NCBI GenBank assembly: GCA_963761435.1 | Contig: CAVXHJ010000001.1 | Location: 496,001 to 560,000 of the forward strand | DNA length: 64,000 nt | From: Roseiarcus sp963761435 | GTDB taxonomy: Bacteria > Pseudomonadota > Alphaproteobacteria > Rhizobiales > Beijerinckiaceae | Direction: 5' to 3' | Shown here: positions 53,207 through 61,652 of the stretch, in pieces | Layout: every line of letters begins with the position of its first letter | How positions within the stretch are numbered: the first letter of the stretch is position 1 | Translations under genes and position numbers: made by a program | Notes under the pieces: model-generated | What the model saw: the letters and a program-made list of their open reading frames with translations, nothing else | Databases searched by the model: none | Told to the model about the DNA's origin: nothing

Positions 53207-53231
53207 TCGTCGCTTCCGACGGAACCCGCCT

Positions 53232-54287
53232 TTGCCCAGGATTCGCTTTTTTCCCCCAAGCTCCGCGCCTTCGCTGGCCGAAGTCGCAAGCTGGTGCGGC
53301 GCGACGCTCGGCTCCGAGGCGGACGCCGGCTGCGTGATCAGGGACGTTGCCGCCCTTGATCAGGCTGGGCCGGGCGAACTGACCTTCCTCGACAATCCGA
53401 GATACCTTGACGCGCTCAAGCGCACGCGCGCGGCCGCGGTCCTGGTCGGGCCGCGCTACGCCGGCGCCGCTCCGGCCGGCTGCGCCGCGCTCATCGTCCA
53501 GGAGCCATACCGTGCGATGGCCGTGGTGATGACGAAGCTCTACCCCACGGCCGTCAAGCCGGGCTCGGTGTTCGGCGAGAGCGGCGTTTCGCCCGCGGCC
53601 TCCGTTCACCCTTCGGCCCGGCTCGAAGCGGGCGTGATCGTCGACCCCGGCGCGGTGATCGGGCGCGGGGCCGAGATCGGCGCCGGCGCCGTCATTGGCC
53701 CCAATGCCGTTATCGGCCCGGAGGTTCGGATCGGGCGCGACGGCTCCATCGGCGCCTCGACGACGATCGGCGCGGCGCTGATCGGCGACCGGGTGATCAT
53801 TCATCCCGGCGCGCACATTGGGCAGGACGGCTTTGGGTTCGCTCTCGGGCCGCGCGGCCACTTCAAGGTGCCGCAAATCGGGCGCGTCATCATTCAGGAC
53901 GATGTCGAGATCGGCGCAGGCGTCACGATCGACCGGGGCGCGAACCGCGACACCGTGATTGGCGAGGGGGCGAAGATCGATAACCTGGTGCAGATCGGCC
54001 ACAACGTGGTCATCGGCCGCCACGCGGTGCTGGTGGCGCAGTCGGGTGTCTCCGGATCGAGCGCGATCGGCGATTTTGCCGCCCTCGGCGGGCAGGCCGG
54101 CATCGCCGGCCACCTGACGATCGGCGCCGGCGCCCAGGTTGCGGCGGCGGCAGGCGTCATGACGGACATTCCGCCCGGCGAGCGGTGGGCCGGCGCGCCG
54201 GCCAAGCCCGTCCGGGAGTTCTTTCGCGAGGTCGCCGCGATCAAGCGGCTGGCCGGAGACGCGCGCGGCGCGACCAACGCAGAATGA
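53232..54287 (+). CDS. lpxD: UDP-3-O-acylglucosamine N-acyltransferase
   Basis: This 351-residue enzyme adds the N-linked 3-hydroxyacyl chain in lipid A synthesis. The N-terminal uridine-binding domain (DQAGPGELTFLDNPRYLD) is followed by hexapeptide repeats with IHPGAHIGQDGFGFA, where the active His is in the first segment, and NLVQIGHNVVIG. The start is TTG 53232; no ATG fits the family N-terminus. It precedes fabZ as usual. Confidence 0.95.
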   Translation: MPRIRFFPPSSAPSLAEVASWCGATLGSEADAGCVIRDVAALDQAGPGELTFLDNPRYLDALKRTRAAAVLVGPRYAGAAPAGCAALIVQEPYRAMAVVMTKLYPTAVKPGSVFGESGVSPAASVHPSARLEAGVIVDPGAVIGRGAEIGAGAVIGPNAVIGPEVRIGRDGSIGASTTIGAALIGDRVIIHPGAHIGQDGFGFALGPRGHFKVPQIGRVIIQDDVEIGAGVTIDRGANRDTVIGEGAKIDNLVQIGHNVVIGRHAVLVAQSGVSGSSAIGDFAALGGQAGIAGHLTIGAGAQVAAAAGVMTDIPPGERWAGAPAKPVREFFREVAAIKRLAGDARGATNAE

Positions 54288-54328
54288 CGCCCGTTCAGCG
54301 GACGCCGGGGACGGAGAGGGAAAGCGGT

Positions 54329-54793
54329 ATGAACGAACCGATCGGCCGGACGTTCGAAAGCTACGACATCCAGAAGCTCCTCACCCTCTTGCCGCATCGC
54401 TATCCGTTCCTGCTTGTTGACCGCATCGTCGAGGCGCGCGGCGACGAATATGGCGTGGGGATGAAGAACGTGACGGCCAACGAGCCCCATTTCCAGGGCC
54501 ATTTCCCCGGCCGGCCGGTCATGCCGGGCGTGCTCTTGATCGAGGCCATGGCGCAGACCGCGGGCGCGCTTTGCGTCGCCTCGCAGGGAGCGACCGCGGC
54601 GCCGAGCGTCGTCTACATGATGACGATCGACAAGGCCAAGTTCCGCAAGCCCGTCGTTCCCGGCGATCAGGTGCGGTTTTACATGACCCGCATCGCAAAG
54701 CGCCGCAACATGTGGTGGTTTCGCGGCGAGGCAAAAGTCGAAGACGAGCTCGTTTGCGAAGCCGAAGTGTCGGCCATGCTGGTGCGTGAATGA
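54329..54793 (+). CDS. fabZ: 3-hydroxyacyl-[acyl-carrier-protein] dehydratase FabZ
   Basis: This 154-residue hot-dog-fold enzyme dehydrates 3-hydroxyacyl-ACP in fatty acid synthesis and competes with LpxA/LpxD for that substrate. LPHRYPFLLVDRIVE has the catalytic His, and HFPGRPVMPGVLLIEAMAQ has the catalytic acid. ATG 54329 follows GGAGAGGG. It overlaps lpxA by 4 bp. Confidence 0.96.
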   Translation: MNEPIGRTFESYDIQKLLTLLPHRYPFLLVDRIVEARGDEYGVGMKNVTANEPHFQGHFPGRPVMPGVLLIEAMAQTAGALCVASQGATAAPSVVYMMTIDKAKFRKPVVPGDQVRFYMTRIAKRRNMWWFRGEAKVEDELVCEAEVSAMLVRE

Positions 54794-55602
54794 TGAAAAC
54801 GATCCATCCGACCGCCGTCGTCGAGGACGGCGCGCGGCTCGGGGCAGGGGTCGAGATCGGGCCGTTTTGCCATATTGGAGCGCAGGCAAAGCTTGGCGAC
54901 GGCGTCCGCCTCGTCTCTCATGTGAGTTTGGCTGGCGACACCACGGTCGGCGCGCGCACGGCGATCTTTCCCTTCGCCTCGATCGGGCATCAGCCGCAGG
55001 ACCTCAAATATCGCGGCGAGCCGGTTCGCCTCATCATCGGCGAGGACTGCATCATCCGCGAGGGTGTGACGATGAATCCCGGCACCGTCGGCGGCGGCTC
55101 GGAAACGATCGTGGGCGCCCGTTCGGTGTTTCTGGCCAACTCGCATGTCGGACATGACTGCCGGATCGGCGAGGGGGTCGTCATGTCCAACAATGTGATG
55201 CTCGGCGGGCATTGCCAGATCGGCGATTTCGCCAATCTGGGCGGGGGCGTCGCGGTCCACCAGTTTGTTCGCATTGGCGCCTACGCCTTCGTCGGCGGTT
55301 TGGCGGGCGTCGAGCACGACGTCATTCCGTTCGGGATTGCGCTTGGCAATCGCGCCTCGCTCGCCGGCCTCAATGTCGTCGGCCTCAAGCGGCGGGGCTT
55401 CTCGCATGAGACGATCCACGAGCTCAGGCGCGCCTATAAGATGCTGTTCAATGGCGGGGGCGCCCTGAAGGAGCGCGTCGGCGAGATCGCCGAGGCGTTC
55501 GCCGGGCAGGAAGCGGTGCAGCAGATCGTTGCTTTTCTCCAGCAGGGCGGGGATCGCGCAATCTGCGTCCCGCGCGCCGGCAAGGGCGAGGAGGAGGGGT
55601 GA
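54790..55602 (+). CDS. lpxA: UDP-N-acetylglucosamine acyltransferase
   Basis: This 270-residue beta-helix enzyme performs the first committed lipid A step, O-acylation of UDP-GlcNAc (or a diamino analogue in some alphaproteobacteria). IHPTAVVEDGARLG, GHQPQDLKYRGEP, NSHVGHDCRIG and the C-terminal helices from GLNVVGLKRRGFSHETI match LpxA. ATG 54790 overlaps the fabZ stop; ATG 54793 is the next codon. lpxI follows with a 4-bp overlap. Confidence 0.96.
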   Translation: MMKTIHPTAVVEDGARLGAGVEIGPFCHIGAQAKLGDGVRLVSHVSLAGDTTVGARTAIFPFASIGHQPQDLKYRGEPVRLIIGEDCIIREGVTMNPGTVGGGSETIVGARSVFLANSHVGHDCRIGEGVVMSNNVMLGGHCQIGDFANLGGGVAVHQFVRIGAYAFVGGLAGVEHDVIPFGIALGNRASLAGLNVVGLKRRGFSHETIHELRRAYKMLFNGGGALKERVGEIAEAFAGQEAVQQIVAFLQQGGDRAICVPRAGKGEEEG

Positions 55603-56471
55603 GCGGCCCTCGCGCCGCCGTCCCAGGGCCGCCGCTGGCGATCCTGTGCGGCGCTGGCGCGTTTCCGCTCGAGGTCGCGGGAGAGGCGCGTCGCGCCGGG
55701 CGGGAGCCGTTTCTCGTCGGCGTCGTTGGAGCGACCGATCCGGCGATCGAAGCCTACCCGCACGCCTGGGTGCGCATGGGCGAGGTCGGCAAGCTGTTTG
55801 CGGTCCTCAAGGCGCGCGCCATCGCCGAGATGGTGATCATCGGCGCCATGGTGAGACCCGAACTTGCGGACCTCAGGCTCGACTGGGGAGCGGTGAAGCG
55901 GGCGGCGGGACTGGCGCAGCTTTTCCGCCGCGGCGACAATGGGCTTCTGGTCGGCCTGGCTGCGATCATCGAGCGCGAGGGCATCCGCGTCGTCGGCGCG
56001 CACGAGGTTGCGCCCGGCCTGCTCGCGCCGGCGGGTCCGTTCGGCGCGCGCTCGGGGTCGCGAGAGGACGAAACGGACATGGGATTCGGCGCCGATCTCC
56101 TCGGCGCGCTCGCGAGCTTCGACGCGGGGCAGGGCGCGATCGTCGCCGCGGGACGGGTCATAGCGATCGAAGCTGCCGAAGGCACCGACGCGATGCTCGC
56201 CCGCGTCGCAGAGATGCGGGCAAGCGGACGGCTGCGCTTTACCGGCCCGGCCGGCGTATTGGTGAAAGCCCCCAAGCGCGGGCAGGATCTCAGGCTCGAC
56301 ATGCCGGCGATCGGGCCAAAAACCATCGAAGGGGCGGCCAAGGCGCGCCTGCGCGGAGTGGCGGTCGCGGCCGGCCGCGTCCTGATCGTCGACCGGGAGC
56401 GCTCGGCGCGCGAAGCCGACGCGGCTGGCCTGTTCGTCGCCGGATTCGCTCCTCCCGGCGCTGGGCGGTGA
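55599..56471 (+). CDS. lpxI: UDP-2,3-diacylglucosamine diphosphatase LpxI
   Basis: This 290-residue enzyme hydrolyses UDP-2,3-diacylglucosamine to lipid X; it is the alphaproteobacterial replacement for LpxH. PLAILCGAGAFPLEVAGEA, GDNGLLVGLAAIIEREG and the C-terminal MPAIGPKTIEGAAKARLRG match the LpxI (DUF1009) family. The start is GTG 55599, overlapping lpxA by 4 bp, and the stop overlaps lpxB by 4 bp. Confidence 0.94.
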   Translation: MSGPRAAVPGPPLAILCGAGAFPLEVAGEARRAGREPFLVGVVGATDPAIEAYPHAWVRMGEVGKLFAVLKARAIAEMVIIGAMVRPELADLRLDWGAVKRAAGLAQLFRRGDNGLLVGLAAIIEREGIRVVGAHEVAPGLLAPAGPFGARSGSREDETDMGFGADLLGALASFDAGQGAIVAAGRVIAIEAAEGTDAMLARVAEMRASGRLRFTGPAGVLVKAPKRGQDLRLDMPAIGPKTIEGAAKARLRGVAVAAGRVLIVDRERSAREADAAGLFVAGFAPPGAGR

Positions 56472-57628
56472 GCGCTTTGCGCGTCGCGCTCGTGGCAGGC
56501 GAGCACTCAGGCGACCAGCTCGGCTACAAGCTCATGCGCGCGCTTAAGGAGGCGCATGCAGGCGAGGTCGTATTCTCCGGCGTTGGCGGTGAGGCGATGG
56601 AGGCGGAGGGGCTCACGAGTCTCTTTCCGATCAGCGACATCGCGGTCATGGGCATCCTGCCGGTGTTGGCCCGGCTGCCGAAGCTTCTCGCGCGCATCCG
56701 CGAGACGGCAAGGGCGATCGTCGCCGCGCGGCCGGACGCGCTCGTCATCATCGACAGCCCGGACTTCACCCACCGCGTAGCCCGCCGCGTCCGCGCCGCC
56801 CTGCCGAATTTGCCGATCGTCGACTACGTCAGTCCGAGCGTCTGGGCCTGGCGGCCCGGGCGCGCCAGGGCGATGCGGGCCTATGTCGATTGCGTGCTGG
56901 CGCTGCTGCCGTTCGAGCCCGAGGCCTATCGGCGGCTGAAGGGGCCGCGCTGCGTCTATGTCGGCCATCCGCTGATCGAGCGCCTCGGCGAATTGCGGCC
57001 GAACGCGGATGAGACGCGCCGCCGGGGGGCGCTTCCGCCGCTGGTCGTTGTGCTGCCGGGGTCGCGCCGCTCGGAGGTCAGCCGGCTGATGGCCGACTTT
57101 GGCGGCGCGCTCGAGGTCCTGCGCCAGTCGGTCGGGCCGTTCGCGGTCGTTCTGCCGACGCTGCCCCATGTCGAGCGCGAGGTCAGGAGCTTGGCCGCGC
57201 TCTGGCCCGAGGCGCCGAAGATCGTGCTCGGCGAGGACGCCAAATATGCCGGTTTTCGCGCCGCGCGCGCGGGCCTCGCGGCGTCGGGAACGGTGACGCT
57301 CGAACTGGCGCTGGCGGGCGTCCCGATGGTCGGCGCCTACAAGGTCTCGCTTGTCGAGGAGCAGCTCAAATATCTGATCAAGGTCCCCTCGATCCTGCTG
57401 CCGAACCTCATCCTCGGCAAGCGGGCGATCCCGGAGTTCCTGCAGCGCGATTGCACGCCGGCCGCGCTCGGCGCGGCGCTTGCCGACATTGCGCGCGACG
57501 GCCCGGCGCGGACCGCCCAGCTCGACGCCCTGTCGCAGCTCGACCGTCTGATGGCGCTCGCCGACGGCGGCGCGCCCAGCGCCCACGCCGCTCGCGCGGT
57601 CATCGAGACGATCGAGACCCGCGCATAG
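56468..57628 (+). CDS. lpxB: Lipid A disaccharide synthase
   Basis: A GTG start at 56468 gives 386 residues. LRVALVAGEHSGDQLGYKLM, FSGVGGEAMEAEG, YVSPSVWAWRPGRARAM and LLPFEPEAYRR match LpxB, a GT19 enzyme that joins lipid X and UDP-diacylglucosamine. A terminator hairpin follows the stop, closing the long operon. Confidence 0.95.
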   Translation: MSALRVALVAGEHSGDQLGYKLMRALKEAHAGEVVFSGVGGEAMEAEGLTSLFPISDIAVMGILPVLARLPKLLARIRETARAIVAARPDALVIIDSPDFTHRVARRVRAALPNLPIVDYVSPSVWAWRPGRARAMRAYVDCVLALLPFEPEAYRRLKGPRCVYVGHPLIERLGELRPNADETRRRGALPPLVVVLPGSRRSEVSRLMADFGGALEVLRQSVGPFAVVLPTLPHVEREVRSLAALWPEAPKIVLGEDAKYAGFRAARAGLAASGTVTLELALAGVPMVGAYKVSLVEEQLKYLIKVPSILLPNLILGKRAIPEFLQRDCTPAALGAALADIARDGPARTAQLDALSQLDRLMALADGGAPSAHAARAVIETIETRA

Positions 57629-57661
57629 GGAAGCCCGAAGTTCGGGCAATTCACTAAAGCC

Positions 57662-57683
57662 GCCGGCGAGCGCGCCGGCTTTT
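57662..57683 (+). terminator. Intrinsic terminator after lpxB
   Basis: GCCGGCG-agcg-CGCCGGC followed by TTTT forms a typical rho-independent terminator 34 bp after the lpxB stop. A smaller hairpin, CCCGAA-gt-TTCGGG, precedes it. Confidence 0.8.
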
Positions 57684-57776
57684 GGCTCTTATGGCGTTAT
57701 CTGTTGGTCGACCGGTTTGCTGTTCGTTCGTCGAACCCTTGCCGTCATGGCCGGGCTTGTCCCGGCCATCCACGCC
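57679..57776. repeat. Palindromic repeat unit, copy 1 (short)
   Basis: This copy shares its first 98 bp (from CTTTTGGCTCTTATGG to CCGGCCATCCACGCC) with copies 2 and 3 and then diverges. It contains the element ATGGCCGGGCTTGTCCCGGCC, of the REP type widespread in Hyphomicrobiales. ORFs through this area are artefacts of the repeats. Confidence 0.8.
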
Positions 57777-57890
57777 TTGATGCGCCGCGACCGCCATGCT
57801 CCGTTCTTCACCGCCGCATGGCGCGTCCGCCATCCACGCCGGTCGCCACGAACCGCCGTCTCCGCTTGCCCGGCCATCAGGGACAGCCGA

Positions 57891-58152
57891 ACGCGATAAG
57901 AGCGCGAACTTTTGGCTCTTATGGCGTTATCTGTTGGTCGACCGGTTTGCTGTTCGTTCGTCGAACCCTTGCCGTCATGGCCGGGCTTGTCCCGGCCATC
58001 CACGCCGGGCCGCCGCAAGAACGAGTCCCGCCTCGGCGCGACCGGCAGGAAGGCGGACGGTCGCAAGGCTTTTCGCGCTTGCCTGCGTCGATGCGCTGGG
58101 CCTTCGTGGATGGCCGGGACAAGCCCGGCCATGACGCCTTGATGGCGCCGTC
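57891..58152. repeat. Palindromic repeat unit, copy 2
   Basis: This 262-bp unit is repeated almost identically at 58196. It starts ACGCGATAAGAGCGCG, whose ATAAGAGC pairs with GCTCTTAT a few bases later. It contains a REP element (GGCCGGGCTTGTCCCGGCC) and, near the end, the same element inverted (GGCCGGGACAAGCCCGGCC), giving a BIME-like arrangement. Confidence 0.85.
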
Positions 58153-58195
58153 CGCCACCTCCGCCATGCTCCCGATTCCTTCCCCACAACAGCCA

Positions 58196-58456
58196 ACGCG
58201 ATAAGAGCGCGACTTTTGGCTCTTATGGCGTTATCTGTTGGTCGACCGGTTTGCTGTTCGTTCGTCGAACCCTTGCCGTCATGGCCGGGCTTGTCCCGGC
58301 CATCCACGCCGGGCCGCCGCAAGAACGAGTCCCGCCTCGGCGCGACCGGCAGGAAGGCGGACGGTCGCAAGGCTTTTCGCGCTTGCCTGCGTCGATGCGC
58401 TGGGCCTTCGTGGATGGCCGGGACAAGCCCGGCCATGACGCCTTGATGGCGCCGTC
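58196..58456. repeat. Palindromic repeat unit, copy 3
   Basis: This unit is near-identical to copy 2, with one A missing in the AACTTTT segment near its start. The two stand in direct orientation with 43 bp between them, so the block looks like a recent tandem duplication. It carries head and tail REP elements in inverse orientation. Confidence 0.85.
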
Positions 58457-58563
58457 GGCGAAACGCCTTGTGAAAATCAGAATTGCGTGCTATCTTGAGG
58501 ATCGTCGGCGAGAGGCGCCCGCGCCCCGGCAAGGCGGGAGGCGCTTTCTGGCCGGGATCGTCG

Positions 58564-58690
58564 TAACCCATTGAAAAGGCCCAATTCGCGGAAGGGTTTT
58601 CCTTTGATACCTTTCCGGATTCCTTTGCCCCGCTTCCGGTTTCCTTTGCTGGGCTTCCCGGAGTCTTTGCTGGGCTTCCTCCGGGCTTGC
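58564..58690 (-). repeat. Dispersed 3'-end repeat, copy C
   Basis: On the minus strand, downstream of phaC, the element has tandem GCCCAGCAAAG subunits, then ATCAAAGGAAAAC, TTCCGCGAATTGGGCCTTTTCAATGGGTTA in pieces that match copies A and B. Its plus-strand start TAACCCATTGAAAAGGCCCA aligns with TAAGCTATTGAAAAGGCTCA of inverted copy B. It is less conserved than the other two. Confidence 0.65.
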
Positions 58691-58693
58691 GAG

Positions 58694-58742
58694 GAGCGTG
58701 AGGGCGTTCGGTAAGAACGCCCGTCTTCGACGGCTCACGCTC
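58694..58742. repeat. Three-way-junction inverted repeat
   Basis: The outer arms GAGCGTGAG (58694-58702) and CTCACGCTC (58734-58742) pair perfectly. They enclose two adjacent hairpins, GGCGTTC-ggtaa-GAACGCC (58703-58721) and CGTC-ttc-GACG (58722-58732). The whole 49 bp thus folds as a compact three-way junction downstream of phaC. Function is unknown; it could be a terminator-like or mRNA-end structure, or a mobile palindrome. Confidence 0.65.
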
Positions 58743-58828
58743 GCGAATGCCGAGTCTGGCTCCACCCGAACGCAACAGGCTTTAGCACAAAGAGCCGGAC
58801 GGAAAAGATCGCGGGGCGCGATCGTGGC

Positions 58829-60586
58829 TCAAGCTTTCACCCGTACGTATTCGCCGGGCGCGTCGCCGAGGGGTTTAAGCTTGCCGTCGCCCGGCTTGCG
58901 GGCAGGCGCCTTTTCAGGCGCCTGGGCGGTGAGCCATGCGAGCCAGTCGGGCCACCAGGAGCCGGGCGTCTCCTTGGCGGCCGCGAGCCAGTCGTCGAAC
59001 TCTCCCGTCGGCGGCCCGCCCGACCAGTACTGATACTTGGGCTTGCTGGGCGGGTTGACGACGCCTGCGATATGGCCCGAGCCCGCCATCACGTAGCGCG
59101 CCGGCCCGCCGAAGCATTTGGCCCCGGTGAACACCGAGCGGGCGGGGGCGATATGGTCCTCGCGCGCCGCCAGTTCGTAGACCGGGATCGTCACCTTCTT
59201 GAGGTCGAGCGTCTTGCCGCTCAAGATCATGCGCCCCTTGGAGAGGTCGTTCTGCAGATAGCAGTGGCGAAGATAGAACTTGTGGTTGGCCGCGGGCATG
59301 CGGGTCGAATCCGAATTCCAGACGAGAAGATCGAATGGCATCGGCTCTTTGCCCTTGAGATAATTGTTCACGTAGTAGGACCAGATGAGGTCGTTCGGGC
59401 GCAGCATGTTGAAGGCGTTGGCCATCTGCGAGCCGTCGAGATAGCCGCGCTCGGCCATCCGCTCCTCGACCGCCTTCAACTGTTCGGCGTCGACGAACAC
59501 CTTGAGGTCCCCCGGGTCCGTGAAGTCGATCTGCGCCGCGAAGAAGGTTGCGCTGCTGATTCTCTTGTCGCCCAGGGCGGCCATGTAGGCGAGGGTCGCG
59601 GCGAGCAGCGTTCCGCCGACGCAATAGCCGATCGCGGCGATCTCTCGCGCGCCGGTCGCCTGTTCGATGCAGTCGAGGGCGGTCAGGACGCCCTCATGCA
59701 TATAGCTGTCGAAGTCCTTGTCGGCGCAGCGCTCGTCCGGATTGACCCAGGATATGACGAAGACGGTGAGCCCCTGCGCCGCCGCCCAGCGGATGAACGA
59801 CTTTTCGGGATTGAGGTCGAGGATGTAGAACTTGTTGATCCATGGCGGGACGATCAGGAGCGGGCGCTTGTAAACCTCCGGCGTCGTCGGCTCGTACTGG
59901 ATAAGCTCGATCAGGTCGTTGCGGAAGACGACCTTGCCGGGGGTCGCGGCGAGGTTGACGCCGAGCTTGAAGGCGCGCGCGTCAGCCTGGCGAATCCGCA
60001 AAGTTCCATGTCCGGCCTGGATGTCCTCGGCCAGCATTTTCAGGCCTCGCACCAGGTTTTCACCGCTTTCCGCCAACGTCGTGCGCAGAAGCTCGGGGTT
60101 GGTGGCGACGAAGTTCGTTGGCGACAGCGCCGCCGTCACCTGACGGAGGTAGAATTGCGCCTTGTCGCGATCGTGCGGTTCGAGCTCGTCGGCGTGCTTG
60201 ACGAGGTCGTCGGCCCAGCGCGTCGTCAATACGTAGGCCTGCTTGATGAAGTCGAAATAAGGATTGTCGCGCCACGCGGCGTCGGCGAAGCGCTTGTCGG
60301 ACGCCTCGGGTGGGGCGATCGGCTCAGCTTTCTCACCCTGCAGGCGATGCAGCGTCGCCGCCCAGAGCTCGACGAACTTGGTCGTCAACGCCGTTTGGGC
60401 CGCGAACGCCCGCTGCGGCTCGGCCATGTAATATTCGGCCACCTTGCCAATCGATCGCAACATCTCGCCGACATCGTCGGCGACGGTGGTCTTGATCTCG
60501 CCGCTCTCTCGCGGCCCCATGTAGGCAGCCAGCACCTTGCCCCCGAGCTCGATCGCCTGGGTGATGTTGTGGGCGAGCGCCTGCAC
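58829..60586 (-). CDS. phaC: Class I poly(3-hydroxyalkanoate) synthase
   Basis: This 585-residue reading frame polymerises 3-hydroxybutyryl-CoA into PHB granules. It has the lipase-like box GYCVGG with nucleophile C322, REDHIAP with the catalytic Asp, and GSGHIAGVVNPP with the catalytic His. The family core begins ALAHNITQAIELGGKVLAAY and is complete. ATG 60586 falls inside a conserved helix, and upstream codons (SPGADAFQPTPDV) stay in frame, so the true start lies further up, probably at 61025 through one frameshift. Confidence 0.93.
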   Translation of the reverse strand: MQALAHNITQAIELGGKVLAAYMGPRESGEIKTTVADDVGEMLRSIGKVAEYYMAEPQRAFAAQTALTTKFVELWAATLHRLQGEKAEPIAPPEASDKRFADAAWRDNPYFDFIKQAYVLTTRWADDLVKHADELEPHDRDKAQFYLRQVTAALSPTNFVATNPELLRTTLAESGENLVRGLKMLAEDIQAGHGTLRIRQADARAFKLGVNLAATPGKVVFRNDLIELIQYEPTTPEVYKRPLLIVPPWINKFYILDLNPEKSFIRWAAAQGLTVFVISWVNPDERCADKDFDSYMHEGVLTALDCIEQATGAREIAAIGYCVGGTLLAATLAYMAALGDKRISSATFFAAQIDFTDPGDLKVFVDAEQLKAVEERMAERGYLDGSQMANAFNMLRPNDLIWSYYVNNYLKGKEPMPFDLLVWNSDSTRMPAANHKFYLRHCYLQNDLSKGRMILSGKTLDLKKVTIPVYELAAREDHIAPARSVFTGAKCFGGPARYVMAGSGHIAGVVNPPSKPKYQYWSGGPPTGEFDDWLAAAKETPGSWWPDWLAWLTAQAPEKAPARKPGDGKLKPLGDAPGEYVRVKA

Positions 60587-60619
60587 GTCGGGGGTTGGTT
60601 GGAAAGCGTCTGCCCCCGG

Positions 60620-61025
60620 CGATTTGGCGTCGGCCGCTGGACGCCCCTGCGCCCCCTGCGGCGGCGCTCGCCGGCTCGGGCGCCGGAGTCGGGGGAGCTA
60701 CCGACGCGGGAGGCTCGGCCGGAGCGTGCGCGGTCTGGATTTCGCTCGACGTTCGCCGCTCGGCCCGCCGCGGGGGGGTCGGCTTTCCTTTCTCGGGCCG
60801 GCTTTGGGCGCGCAGATCCGGCGTGACGAATGCGGCCAGGGGCGCGGCCAGTTCACTGCGCCCCTGAACGGCCTTGGCCGGAGGCGCTTCGGGCTCAACC
60901 GGCGGGCGGGGCGCTTCGCCCGACGGCCGGCCTTTGCCGCGGCTCGCTGCGGCGCTTCGGGCGGCGATCTTGCTCGGCTGGGACTTGGCGCGCGCCCTCG
61001 GCTTGCTCGGACTGATCTTGGCCAT
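60620..61025 (-). other. Probable N-terminal extension of PhaC, in another frame
   Basis: From ATG 61025, with GAGGGA upstream, a reading frame begins MAKISPSKPRARAKSQPSK and stays Ala/Pro/Lys-rich up to EPASAAAGGAGASS. One extra base in the G-run region 60630-60660 would join it to the phaC frame, giving about 731 residues. The basic Ala/Pro/Lys-rich character recalls phasin-like or nucleoid-binding tails. It could instead be a separate small gene or chance coding-like sequence. Confidence 0.5.
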
Positions 61026-61125
61026 GAAAGCGTTTCCCTCGTCGCCGGGCGTCAGACCCGGTCCCGTTTTGGTCATAATAGGTCACTAACAGTCGGCGGC
61101 GCCATCAAGACTTTCGGAAAGAAAG

Positions 61126-61558
61126 ATGTTTTGCAACATTCGCGCGGAGCGCCGCGCATGCAGGCTGAGACGAACCATGTCGGCGGGTCTTCTCGCCCTC
61201 GCCACGCTCGCCGTCTCGGCTTGTGCAAGCGAAGCGCAGGAGCAGGACAACATCTTCAAGCAGGGGGCCAAGCTCCTCGGGTTCGCGACCGACGTCGCGC
61301 CGCCGGCCGATTTCGTTGTCAAGTCGAGGCCCAACGGCGATGTCGACTATATTCCCGTCTTTCAGGCCCCGCCCGAGCCCGCCCGGCCGGCGCTCGAGGG
61401 CGTCAATCTGAAGGCGGTCAAGAACGAGCTCGAACTCGGTCCAGAAGCAGCATGACGCGCTCCGGGCGGCCTATCCGCCTTCGGCCAAGGCGGTCGCCGA
61501 GCAGGAAGCGGCGGCGAAGAAAAAGCCGAAGACGAACGCCCCCGCCGCCCAGCAATAG
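61126..61558 (+). CDS. Lipoprotein, one apparent frameshift
   Basis: The N-terminus MSAGLLALATLAVSACASEAQ has a lipobox (VSAC), so the protein should be lipid-anchored. The frame reaches KAVKNELELGPEAA and stops at 61455. Removing one A from GAACTC at 61432-61437 gives KNELDSVQKQHDALRAAYPP and a Lys/Ala-rich tail ending PAAQQ at 61558, about 143 residues. The repair creates GACTC, a GANTC site. The family was not identified. It is divergent from phaC and lies about 95 bp upstream of the aminotransferase. Confidence 0.7.
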
Positions 61559-61652
61559 ACGGCGGGTTTGCGACCGTTAACCTTCCGGTGCTAACAGGAC
61601 CTCGGCGCATAAGCCGACGAGGCGGGAAACGATCCAGGGGCTATTGGCTGAA

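Noticed and set aside
57679..58456. Possible CRISPR-like array
   Set aside because: Units are about 260 bp with palindromic REP elements, not short repeats with regular unique spacers, and no cas genes are near.
57704..58574. Several overlapping ORFs on both strands
   Set aside because: They run through the palindromic repeat units and repeat each other; no family pattern or ribosome site supports them.
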